From contig NZ_VRYE01000057.1 of the NCBI RefSeq assembly GCF_008041835.1, forward strand, positions 1-42,151: 42,151 bases of DNA, in the 5' to 3' direction. The number at the start of each line of letters is the position of its first letter. The first letter of the stretch is position 1. Position numbers and translations under genes: made by a program. Of the stretch, positions 35,597-42,151 are shown one piece after another. Below the pieces are notes generated by a model, which did no database searches, was not told the origin of the DNA, and worked only from the letters and a program-made list of their open reading frames with translations. Source of the DNA: Ectopseudomonas mendocina (GTDB taxonomy: Bacteria > Pseudomonadota > Gammaproteobacteria > Pseudomonadales > Pseudomonadaceae).

Positions 35597-36262
35597 ATGT
35601 ACAAGATTCTGATTGCCGACGACCATCCGCTGTTTCGTGAAGCCATCCATAACGTCATCGCCGACGGGTTTCCCGGCAGCGAGATCATGGAAACCGCCGA
35701 CCTGGACAGCGCTCTGGAGCTGACCCAAAGCCACGACGACCTGGATCTGATCCTGCTCGACCTGAACATGCCCGGCATGCATGGCCTGGGCGGGCTGATG
35801 AACCTGCGCAACGAGGCGCCAACCATCCCGGTGGTGATCGTCTCGGCCGAGCAGGACAAGCAGATCGTGCTGCAGGCCATCACCTATGGTGCGGTGGGTT
35901 TCATCACCAAGTCCTCGCCGCGCGCGCAGATGACCGACGCCATTGCGCAGATTCTCGACGGTAACGTCTACCTGCCGCCGGACATCATCCGTTCGCAGAA
36001 AAGCGGCAGCTCGCGCCAGCACCACGACCACCACAGCATCGCCCCGGAACTGCTGCAGGCACTGACGCGCAAGCAACTGTTGGTGCTCGAGCGTATGACC
36101 AAGGGCGAATCGAACAAGCAGATCGCCTACAGCCTGGATATCGCCGAAACCACGGTCAAAGCCCACGTCTCGGCCATTCTGCGCAAGCTGGGCGTGCATA
36201 ACCGCGTGCAGGCGATCCTCTCGGCCGGCGATATCGATTTCGCCTCCTACCTGCGGCGCTAG
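35597..36262 (+). CDS. agmR: LuxR-type response regulator AgmR/ErbR (PedR1)
   Basis: 221 aa from ATG 35597 (CGAGGTGCAAGGCC upstream). Receiver domain with DDHPLFREA, phosphoacceptor Asp in [13 protein letters not shown] and Lys in [11 protein letters not shown]; LuxR helix-turn-helix [25 protein letters not shown] followed by [19 protein letters not shown]. AgmR/ErbR sits at the top of the ethanol oxidation regulatory hierarchy in P. aeruginosa, and the same protein activates pqq and ped genes in P. putida. Such regulators bind inverted repeats as dimers, so it is a leading candidate for reading the CTACTACC-type sites in this window. No kinase gene is adjacent; NahK/ErcS' and ErcS are the candidate partners. 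Confidence 0.92.
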   Translation: MYKILIADDHPLFREAIHNVIADGFPGSEIMETADLDSALELTQSHDDLDLILLDLNMPGMHGLGGLMNLRNEAPTIPVVIVSAEQDKQIVLQAITYGAVGFITKSSPRAQMTDAIAQILDGNVYLPPDIIRSQKSGSSRQHHDHHSIAPELLQALTRKQLLVLERMTKGESNKQIAYSLDIAETTVKAHVSAILRKLGVHNRVQAILSAGDIDFASYLRR

Positions 36263-36303
36263 CTCCTGAGGAGTGACAGTCAATCCCGCACGCAGCACCT
36301 GGG

Positions 36304-36321
36304 CTCCCGCCTTCGCGGGAG
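36304..36321 (+). terminator. Hairpin after agmR
   Basis: CTCCCGC-CTTC-GCGGGAG is a 7-bp stem with a tetraloop 42 nt after the agmR stop. A U-tract is missing. A similar element is a common intergenic repeat in pseudomonads. Confidence 0.5.
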
Positions 36322-36394
36322 TGACGAACGAGGTTGTCCTGACTCCCGTCATCAACCCGTGCTAAAACGGCGACCTCACCGATTGGAGCCCAGC

Positions 36395-36814
36395 ATGCAC
36401 ATCCGTCCCTTCCGGCTCGCTGACGAAGCCGCCGTCGTCGATCTCTGGCAACGCTGCGACCTGACCCGCCCGTGGAACGATCCGCACAAGGACATCCAGC
36501 GCAAGCTGAAGGTGCAGCCCGAGCTGTTTCTGGTAGGCGAGATCGACGGCAAGCTGGTGGCCTCGGCCATGGCCGGCTACGAGGGGCATCGCGGCTGGGT
36601 CAACTACCTGGCGGTGTGCCCGGAGCAACGCCAGCAGGGCCTGGCCCGTCAGCTGATGGCGTATATCGAAGAGCAGTTGCTGGCCCTGGGCTGCCCCAAG
36701 CTCAGCCTGCAGGTACGCGATACCAATGCCGCGGCATTGGCTTTCTACGAACGCCTTGGCTACAAGGTCGATGCCTCGGTCAGCCTGGGCAAGCGACTGA
36801 TCGCGGATGAGTGA
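36395..36814 (+). CDS. ypeA: GNAT family acetyltransferase (YpeA-like)
   Basis: 139 aa from ATG 36395, with GGAGCCCAGC upstream. The GNAT core is clear: MHIRPFRLADEAAVVDLWQRCDL, acetyl-CoA loop VCPEQRQQGLARQLMAYIEEQL and the C-terminal LGCPKLSLQVRDTNAAALAFYERLGYKV. The length and ends match YpeA proteins. The substrate is unknown. It has no evident link with alcohol oxidation and lies convergent with nahK across a palindromic pair. Confidence 0.82.
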   Translation: MHIRPFRLADEAAVVDLWQRCDLTRPWNDPHKDIQRKLKVQPELFLVGEIDGKLVASAMAGYEGHRGWVNYLAVCPEQRQQGLARQLMAYIEEQLLALGCPKLSLQVRDTNAAALAFYERLGYKVDASVSLGKRLIADE

Positions 36815-36870
36815 TGCCATATAGGGTTTGCCATGGGTACCGCGCTCAATTGCACGGATTCGCACGCCTC

Positions 36871-36935
36871 GGTGCGCACAGCGCACCCTACGGGGTGATC
36901 GATGCTTGGGCGTCGTAGGGTGCGCCATGCGCACC
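36871..36935. repeat. REPIN-like inverted pair between ypeA and nahK
   Basis: 21-nt GTAGGGTGCGCC-type units at 36871-36891 and 36915-36935, inverted, 23 nt apart, sit between two convergent genes. Confidence 0.9.
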
Positions 36936-36951
36936 GGGGTTCACGACACTC

Positions 36952-39594
36952 TCAAGCCCCTGCCCCACGCTCCATCAAATGGCTCATCGCCGCCTTGAGC
37001 TTCATCGGTCGCACCGGTTTGTGCAGCAGGCTGTGGCCCAGCTCGCGCATCTGCTGCTTGAGCTCGTTGCTGTAGTTGGCGGTGATCATCAGCGCCGGTA
37101 GCGGCGTGCTGCGTCGGGCATTGATCTGCGCCACGGCGTCGACGCCGTTGCGCTCGTCGTCGAGGTGATAGTCGGCGATCAGCAGGTCGGCTTCGGCGTG
37201 GTAGTTGTCCACCTGGCACGCCAGGTCTTCTTCGCTCAGCGCGGTAACCACCCGGCAGCCCCAGCCTTCAAGCAGGGTGCGCATGCCGGCGCAGATCGCC
37301 GCGTCGTTATCCAGCACCCAGACCCGCGCGCCGCTGAGGCGTTCGAGCAACATATCCGGGCTGTCCTGCACGGCACGCACGCGCGGCGCGCGGCGGGTCA
37401 GCGGCACCTCGACGGCGAACATCGAGCCCCTGCCCTGCTGCGACGCCACGCGAATGCGGTGGCCAAGCATGCGTGCGATCTTCTCGACGATCGCCAGCCC
37501 CAGGCCCAGGCCGCGATCCTGCTTGCGCTGCACGTTATCGCCGCGTTTGAACTCCTGGAAAATTTCCACCAGCTTGTCCTGGGCGATGCCGATGCCGGTG
37601 TCCCAGACCTCGATGGATAGGCTGTTGCCCCGGCGCCGGCAGCCGAGCAGGATGCGCCCACTGGCGGTGTAGCGAATGGCGTTACTGAGGAAATTGCGCA
37701 GGATCCGCGCCAGCAGCTGCACGTCGCTGCGCACCAGGGCCGAGCTGGGCAGGTAGTCCAGACGCAAACCCTCACTACCGGCGATCTGGTGATACTCGGC
37801 GGCCAGGTTTTCCAGCAGCTCGCTGACGGCGAACGGCGCGATATCCGGCTTGATCACCCCGGCATCGAGCTTGGAAATGTCCACCAGGGTACCGAGCAGG
37901 CTTTCCACATCCTCCAGCGAGTTGCTGACATTACGCACCAACGGCGCGCAGCCGGAAAGGTCGCGCCTCTCCAGCAAGGCGCTGGTGAACAGCCGCGCCG
38001 CGTTGAGCGGCTGCAGCAGGTCATGGCTGACAGCGGCGAGAAACTTGGTCTTGGACAGGTTGGCCTGCTCGGCCTCGCCCTTGGCCTCGCGCAGGCGCGC
38101 CTCCATCTGCGTGCGCTCGTCGATCTCGCGGCGCAGTTGGTCGTTCACTGTGGTCAGCTCGGCAGTGCGTTCACGCACGCGCTGCTCCAGATGCTGATAG
38201 GCCTGGTGCAACGCCTCGGCGGTGCGCCGACGCTCGGTAATATCGCGGATCAGCACGAAGATGCCGACCACCTCGCCACTGGCCTGACGATTGGGCACGT
38301 AGGAACGCAGCATGTAGCGCTCCTGGCCATTGTGGTTGGTTTCGGCGAATTCGAAGGTCACACTCTCGCCGGACAGCGCCAATTCGACATAGGGCTCCAG
38401 GCGCTGGCAATGCTCCTCGCTGTGCACTTCGCGCAGGCTCTGGCCGAGCATCGCGCCACGCGGCCAGCAGTACCATTCCTCGTAGACCTTGTTGGTGAAT
38501 TCGTAGACCAGATCGGCCGACAGATAGGCGATCAGTGCCGGCACGTGGTCGGTGATCAGGCGAATCCAGCGCTCGCTATCGCTCAGCGCCTGGGCCTGGC
38601 GATGACGCTCGGTGATATCGGTGAAGGTATTGACGAAGCCGCCGGTAGGCAGCGGATGGGTGCGCACTTCGAGCATGCGCCCATCGAACAGGCGCACCTC
38701 CACCTGGCGCAGCGGTTTGCCGACGGCATCACGGCTGTCCGGGGTCAGCGGCTCAAGTTCGCTTTCCGCCATCACTTCGGCGAACGGCCGATGGGCGTTG
38801 ATCGGCGCCAGCCCGCAGAGTTCGAGGAAACGGTGGTTCCACAATTCCAGCGCGCCCTCGGCATTGACCATGGCCATGCCCTGCGACAGGTTGTCGACCG
38901 CGCGCTGCAGCAGGCGCGACTTCTGCGCCAGGGCCTGCTCGCGGCGCAGCGCCTCGCTCTGCTTCACCTCGGTGATGTCGGTATAGAGGATCACCAGCCC
39001 ACCCTCGCGGGTCGGCCTCTCGCTGACCTGCACCCAGCGCCCGTCCTGCAGGCGGAACAGGCTCGGCTCACCCTCCTTGCCCAGCTGCGCTTCCACCACT
39101 AGGCCGGTGCTGCGGCTCAGCCGGCGAATTTCTTCCAACCGCGTACCGGTGCCGATGCGCGCGCGGCTGCGCGCCCACAGCGCCTTGAAGCGGCTGTTGA
39201 ACAGCACGATACGCTGGCGGTCATCGAACAGCACGAAGGCGTCAGAGATGCTCTCGATGGCGTCGATCAAATGCTGGTGCGCGGTCTCGGCGCGCAGGCG
39301 TGCATCGCTGAGCAGTTGGTTGCTGGATTTCAGCTCGGCCATCGCCTGGTTCAGCGCATCGGTGCGTTCACGCACCTGCTCGGACAGCACCACCGAATGC
39401 TGAAAGGCCGCATAGGCATCGTCACCACGGGAATGGATCGACTCAACCCGTTCGATCAGCGCGGCGTTGATGCGCTTGAGCTTGGCGTTCTCCTGCTCCA
39501 GCGCCGCACAACGTGCCTGCAGCTCAGCGCTCGGCACGCCCAACAGGTCGGCCAATGGCGACACCGGTGAAGGTCTGGTTGATGTGCATGCCAT
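36952..39594 (-). CDS. nahK: NosP-associated hybrid histidine kinase NahK (ErcS')
   Basis: 880 aa from ATG 39594 with GGAGAGCAGTTCA upstream, overlapping nosP by 71 bp. Domain order: N-terminal coiled coil (residues 25-115), three PAS domains (about 115-215, 240-340, 355-470), a coiled coil, HisKA with H-box AAVSHDLLQPLNAARLF, HATPase (LRNFLSNAIRYTASGR, GLGLGLAIVEKIARML), and a receiver with Asp in LLIADYHLDDE. No membrane segment is seen. In P. aeruginosa this gene (ErcS', later NahK) is cotranscribed with NosP, whose NO-bound form inhibits its autophosphorylation; the kinase signals to HptB and biofilm dispersal. The ErcS link ties it to ethanol oxidation, so it may join both circuits. Confidence 0.9.
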   Translation of the reverse strand: MACTSTRPSPVSPLADLLGVPSAELQARCAALEQENAKLKRINAALIERVESIHSRGDDAYAAFQHSVVLSEQVRERTDALNQAMAELKSSNQLLSDARLRAETAHQHLIDAIESISDAFVLFDDRQRIVLFNSRFKALWARSRARIGTGTRLEEIRRLSRSTGLVVEAQLGKEGEPSLFRLQDGRWVQVSERPTREGGLVILYTDITEVKQSEALRREQALAQKSRLLQRAVDNLSQGMAMVNAEGALELWNHRFLELCGLAPINAHRPFAEVMAESELEPLTPDSRDAVGKPLRQVEVRLFDGRMLEVRTHPLPTGGFVNTFTDITERHRQAQALSDSERWIRLITDHVPALIAYLSADLVYEFTNKVYEEWYCWPRGAMLGQSLREVHSEEHCQRLEPYVELALSGESVTFEFAETNHNGQERYMLRSYVPNRQASGEVVGIFVLIRDITERRRTAEALHQAYQHLEQRVRERTAELTTVNDQLRREIDERTQMEARLREAKGEAEQANLSKTKFLAAVSHDLLQPLNAARLFTSALLERRDLSGCAPLVRNVSNSLEDVESLLGTLVDISKLDAGVIKPDIAPFAVSELLENLAAEYHQIAGSEGLRLDYLPSSALVRSDVQLLARILRNFLSNAIRYTASGRILLGCRRRGNSLSIEVWDTGIGIAQDKLVEIFQEFKRGDNVQRKQDRGLGLGLAIVEKIARMLGHRIRVASQQGRGSMFAVEVPLTRRAPRVRAVQDSPDMLLERLSGARVWVLDNDAAICAGMRTLLEGWGCRVVTALSEEDLACQVDNYHAEADLLIADYHLDDERNGVDAVAQINARRSTPLPALMITANYSNELKQQMRELGHSLLHKPVRPMKLKAAMSHLMERGAGA

Positions 39595-40687
39595 TGAACT
39601 GCTCTCCGTAGGTGTTGAAGCCGATCACCCGCTGCTGGCGCAGCAGTGTGGCGACCGACTCGACGCCGCCATCGTTCTCGATCTCCAGGCGACGCAGGAA
39701 GCAGTCGCAGCCGATGGTCAACAGCAGCGGACCGAGGCGCCGCTCCAGCCCGGCGAACAGCTGCGCAAGGTTCGGCAGCAAGGGGCCGGGGTGCATGGCG
39801 GTGAGGACGATGCCGTTCTCCACCGCGCAGTAGAAGGTCAGGCTGAGGTCGTCGTGCACCTGCTGGATCGAGCGCACGTAGTAGTGATCGCTGATGCGCA
39901 CTGCCAGCGGATAGGCAGCGAACGCGCGCAGATCCAGGGCCTCGACCGGCACGCCGATCAGCTCGGCATACTCCTGTGCGGCCGGCGCGGCGTTGAGCTC
40001 GTAGACGCGGCGCCTGGCGCTGTCGGCGCGGGTCACCACCAGTTTCTCGGCGCTGGGCTGGATGTGGTGGGTGCTGAACACCTCGAAGTCGAGCCAGGTG
40101 TTGAACAGCACCACCACCGCCGCACCGCTGTGAAAACGGCCGCCGTGATAGACGTGGGTGTGGGTCAGGTGATTGTCGTCGCCGGCCGAGCCACCGAAGT
40201 GCGGGATGCTGCCCAGCGCCGCGCTGAGCGCGCCGAGCACCAGTTCCTCGCGGCTGGAAAGGCCATCGAGCAGGGTCAGGGCGAGGCTGTGGCCCTTGAT
40301 CGAGGCCAGCTCGTTGCTGCGGCAATCCTTTACCAGACCATCGACCAGTTGCTGCGCATCGAGCAGATTGAAGCGCTCCATCTCATCGATCAGCACGCTG
40401 GCGATGGAGAAGCAGCGCAGGTCGAAGCCCAGCGCCACCACGCAGCCACGACCATAGCCCTGCGGGGTAATCTCGCCGGCGCTGGTACAGCCCACCAGGC
40501 TGACGCCACCGAAGTGCGCCTCCAGCGCCTGGCCGAGCCCGTCGAGATCGTACTCGGCCGAGCAGAAGAACAGCACGAAGCCGAGATAGGGGTGGATCAG
40601 CTGACGTGCCAGTTCCTGGGCGGCCAATTCCACATCCTTCGTGCTGGAGACAGCGCTGAGCACGCCCTCCGACTGTTGCAAGGCCAT
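39524..40687 (-). CDS. nosP: FIST domain protein NosP, nitric oxide sensor
   Basis: 387 aa from ATG 40687; an upstream TTG would add four residues. It has the FIST N domain (GFVLFFCSAEYDLDGLGQALEAHFGGVSLVGCTSAGEITPQGY) and a FIST C domain (LTFYCAVENGIVLTAMHPG, EIENDGGVESVATLLRQQRVIGFNTYGEQFNGMHINQTFTG). NosP proteins bind haem and NO and control the neighbouring kinase. Haem ligation is usually by His, and candidates here include the THTHVYH and FSTHHIQ clusters. The start overlaps no other gene. Its promoter carries a palindromic CTACTTGAGTACTGAGTAG like the alcohol operators. Confidence 0.87.
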   Translation of the reverse strand: MALQQSEGVLSAVSSTKDVELAAQELARQLIHPYLGFVLFFCSAEYDLDGLGQALEAHFGGVSLVGCTSAGEITPQGYGRGCVVALGFDLRCFSIASVLIDEMERFNLLDAQQLVDGLVKDCRSNELASIKGHSLALTLLDGLSSREELVLGALSAALGSIPHFGGSAGDDNHLTHTHVYHGGRFHSGAAVVVLFNTWLDFEVFSTHHIQPSAEKLVVTRADSARRRVYELNAAPAAQEYAELIGVPVEALDLRAFAAYPLAVRISDHYYVRSIQQVHDDLSLTFYCAVENGIVLTAMHPGPLLPNLAQLFAGLERRLGPLLLTIGCDCFLRRLEIENDGGVESVATLLRQQRVIGFNTYGEQFNGMHINQTFTGVAIGRPVGRAER

Positions 40688-40752
40688 ATCACGCCCCAAT
40701 TCACGTGCTGATCATGGGGAAATTCTACGAAGCCGGCGCTGCCCACCCCATG

Positions 40753-40771
40753 CTACTTGAGTACTGAGTAG
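40753..40771. promoter_or_regulatory. Putative operator upstream of nosP
   Basis: CTACTTGAGTACTGAGTAG has inverted arms (CTACT/AGTAG) and a GTAC centre. It is 65 nt before the nosP start. It is a weaker match to the island consensus than the exa sites. Confidence 0.45.
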
Positions 40772-40872
40772 TCGATCCGTAGGGTGTACTCGCGAAGCAG
40801 TACGGCGGCGACAAGGGCAATCGGGGGATGCGATCCCGGATTTCTCGTTCGTCTTCACGAAGGGGGACCGCT

Positions 40873-40935
40873 GGTGCGCATGGCGCACCCTACCTGGGAC
40901 GCCGCCATGCTTGTGTAGGGTGCGCCGCGCGCACC
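40873..40935. repeat. REPIN-like inverted pair upstream of nosP
   Basis: 21-nt GTAGGGTGCGCC-type units at 40873-40893 and 40915-40935 are inverted and 21 nt apart. They sit between nosP and the membrane-protein gene on the minus strand. Confidence 0.88.
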
Positions 40936-40942
40936 ATGGCCC

Positions 40943-41335
40943 TCAATGCACCGGCCAGAACATCAGGGTCAGCACGAACATCCCGGCGTAGAAGCCAATC
41001 TCCAGGGTTTCCGTCCACGGCTGGATGCGCTTGATCGCGCCATGCACATGCACCAGAACCATCAGCAAGGCCACCGCGGCCAGCACCTCGAAGGTGGTGT
41101 GCAGCGCTTCACCAGTCAGCGCGGCGCGCAGCATCAGCGCCTCGACAATGAGGATGAAGGCACCCAGACAACGCCCGAAGTACACCGCGAGGTCGATGTC
41201 CTGCGGGATGCGCCAGCGCATCAGGCGCGCCCAGGTCAGTGGCAGGAGGAAGATGGGTAGCGCGAAGACTAGCGTGGTGCTGATCGCCAGCACCAGCAGA
41301 AAGGTTTGAGCCGATTCGCTCCAGAGTCCGATCAT
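40943..41335 (-). CDS. Four-helix membrane protein of unknown function
   Basis: 130 aa from ATG 41335, preceded by AAAGGAAGAATTCA. Four predicted helices: FLLVLAISTTLVFALPIFLL, FGRCLGAFILIVEALMLRAA, TTFEVLAAVALLMVLVHVHG and TLEIGFYAGMFVLTLMFWP. A charged turn IPQDIDLAVYFGRC joins the first two. I do not recognise the family beyond a small inner-membrane protein. It is downstream of, and separated by a terminator from, the truncated porin, and has a clean ribosome site. No link with the alcohol genes is visible. Confidence 0.72.
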   Translation of the reverse strand: MIGLWSESAQTFLLVLAISTTLVFALPIFLLPLTWARLMRWRIPQDIDLAVYFGRCLGAFILIVEALMLRAALTGEALHTTFEVLAAVALLMVLVHVHGAIKRIQPWTETLEIGFYAGMFVLTLMFWPVH

Positions 41336-41355
41336 TGAATTCTTCCTTTCGATCC

Positions 41356-41390
41356 ATAAAAAGAACGGGAGACCCTTGGGCCTCCCGTTG
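41356..41390 (-). terminator. Rho-independent terminator of the porin gene
   Basis: On the minus strand AACGGGAGG...TCTCCCGTT forms a stem around CCCAAGGG and is followed by CTTTTTA. It lies 18 bp past the porin stop. Confidence 0.88.
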
Positions 41391-41407
41391 TCCGCAAGCC
41401 GTGTGGC

Positions 41408-41882
41408 TTACCAGCTGAGTACCGCACCGACGGCGAAGGTGTCGGTGTCCTCATTCAGACCGCTGCCGGCGGCGGCGTCGATCTGGTACTGGTTGTACTC
41501 GGCAACCAGCTTGAGGTTGTCGTTGATGGTGCGGAAGTAGGCGATACCGCGGGTCTCGTAGTCCGCTGCCACGCCCAGGCCGTTGCCGTCGTCCTCGGTC
41601 TTGCCGTAGGACAGCGCCACACGGTTCTTGCCCCAGGTGTAGGAACCCTGCAGCAGGTAGCCGTCGCTGTCGATGTCACGCAGGGTCGGCTCGCCCAGGT
41701 TGTTGGTGAAGAACGGATTGATGCCCTTGGCCTGGAAGCCCGAACCAGTCAGCGACAGGCCGCCAAACTTGGCCTGCACGCCATAGCCAAGGCCCTTGGA
41801 GGTGACCTTGTCGACGGTGTCGTCGGTGTTCTCGGAGGTCTGGTAGGCGCCGTTGACCCAGGTGTAGATGGTCGAACCGCCT
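41408..41882 (-). pseudogene. Outer membrane porin, C-terminal part cut by IS1182
   Basis: The minus-strand frame is open from the element border to a TAA at 41408. The encoded chain has beta-strand repeats of a Gram-negative general porin (WVNGAYQTSENTDDTVDKVT, YTWGKNRVALSYGKTEDDG, LKLVAEYNQYQIDAAAG) and ends AVGAVLSW with the expected aromatic C-terminus. About 158 C-terminal residues remain; the N-terminal part, if present, lies beyond the window end. The porin is truncated by the element starting about 41883, so it is probably not made from its own promoter. It is not of OprD type by its end. Confidence 0.8.
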
Positions 41883-42151
41883 AGCAGCCTGTCGGACTTT
41901 TCCCCTCGCCGGTAGAATTGCGCATCGCTCCTGGAACCTGACTGTATGAGCCGCTTTCGACCGATAAACCGCGAAATCGACTACTTGCTCCCGCCGTCGG
42001 TGCAGGACTGGCTGCCCGAGTCACATTTGGCGCGCTACGTGGTGGAGGTCGTAGAGGGCCTGGATCTGTCGAAGCTGGAGAGCGTCTATGCGGGCCGTGG
42101 CAGCGCTGCCTACCATCCGGCTATGTTGCTGTCGTTGCTGATCTACGGCTA
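41883..42151 (+). mobile_element. IS1182-family element, left end (continues past window)
   Basis: The element begins near CAGCCTGTCGGACTTTTCC at about 41883-41886, where the porin frame stops. Its transposase starts 60 nt inside. The right end is outside the window, so the target duplication cannot be checked. Confidence 0.8.
41946..42151 (+). CDS. IS1182-family transposase (partial, N-terminus)
   Basis: The first 68 codons from ATG 41946 are in the window. The chain MSRFRPINREIDYLLPPS and SHLARYVVEVVEGLDLSKLE, followed by YHPAMLLSLLIYGY, is the N-terminal DUF772-like domain of IS1182 (IS4-like group) transposases. It is cut by the window end, so the catalytic core is not seen. Confidence 0.85.
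   Translation, partial: MSRFRPINREIDYLLPPSVQDWLPESHLARYVVEVVEGLDLSKLESVYAGRGSAAYHPAMLLSLLIYG

Overview
The window is a GC-rich chromosomal segment from a Pseudomonas. Palindromic GTAGGGTGCGCC-type repeats suggest the mendocina/oleovorans (Ectopseudomonas) side of the genus; that placement is inference. It carries an almost complete PQQ-dependent alcohol oxidation island. The gene order, compared from memory, combines the exa/pqq/erc locus of P. aeruginosa with the ped locus of P. putida.

Layout. 1-1615: tRNA-Val(GAC) and a PuuB-like FAD oxidoreductase. 1620-2965: a lipoprotein C39-type peptidase and its small membrane partner. 3046-5917: ErcS hybrid kinase and ErcA iron alcohol dehydrogenase. 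5995-11207: pqqABCDE plus the peptidase pqqH, all on the minus strand. 11665-13185: aldehyde dehydrogenase exaC. 13508-15283: a quinoprotein alcohol dehydrogenase with the lanthanide-type Asp-X-Asp motif (pedH). 15501-15887: a small acidic protein. 16152-19273: a minus-strand operon for cytochrome c550 (exaB/pedF), a MxaJ-like binding protein, a SoxYZ-like protein and a metallo-hydrolase. 19564-21426: the calcium-type quinoprotein exaA/pedE, followed by an exported pentapeptide-repeat protein. 22704-24430: a DUF2231-like membrane protein and a PQQ-type sorbosone/glucose dehydrogenase lipoprotein. 24590-26868: an AT-rich foreign gene cut in two by an IS630 element. 27111-29474: a NarL-type two-component system (PedS2/PedR2-like) and a cupredoxin-like protein. 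29723-36262: a Sel1 protein, an ABC system of the PQQ-alcohol type (binding protein, beta-propeller, ATPase, permease PedC), a Cys-X3-Cys-Trp rhodanese and the regulator AgmR/ErbR. 36395-40687: a GNAT acetyltransferase, the hybrid kinase NahK/ErcS' and the FIST protein NosP. 40943-42151: a small membrane protein and a porin truncated by an IS1182-type element.

How it works together (known families plus inference): the pqq operon makes the cofactor. ExaA (Ca) and PedH (lanthanide) oxidise alcohols in the periplasm and pass electrons to ExaB. ExaC and ErcA deal with aldehydes and alcohols in the cytoplasm. Two response regulators and two hybrid kinases provide control. An 18-bp inverted repeat close to CTACTACCWWGGTACTAG recurs upstream of exaC, pedH, exaB and three further promoters, with a looser form upstream of nosP, and looks like the common operator of the regulon.

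The most unusual sequence features are: that shared operator at near-constant spacing; three copies of a 21-nt palindromic repeat embedded in frame in pqqH as 7-codon peptides; palindromic repeats that supply stop codons or protein tails (pqqE, the ABC binding-protein gene, the ABC ATPase); a gene that can be rebuilt in frame after removing the IS630; and a 140-nt palindrome abutting the exaC stop codon. No CRISPR array, rRNA or prophage was seen.
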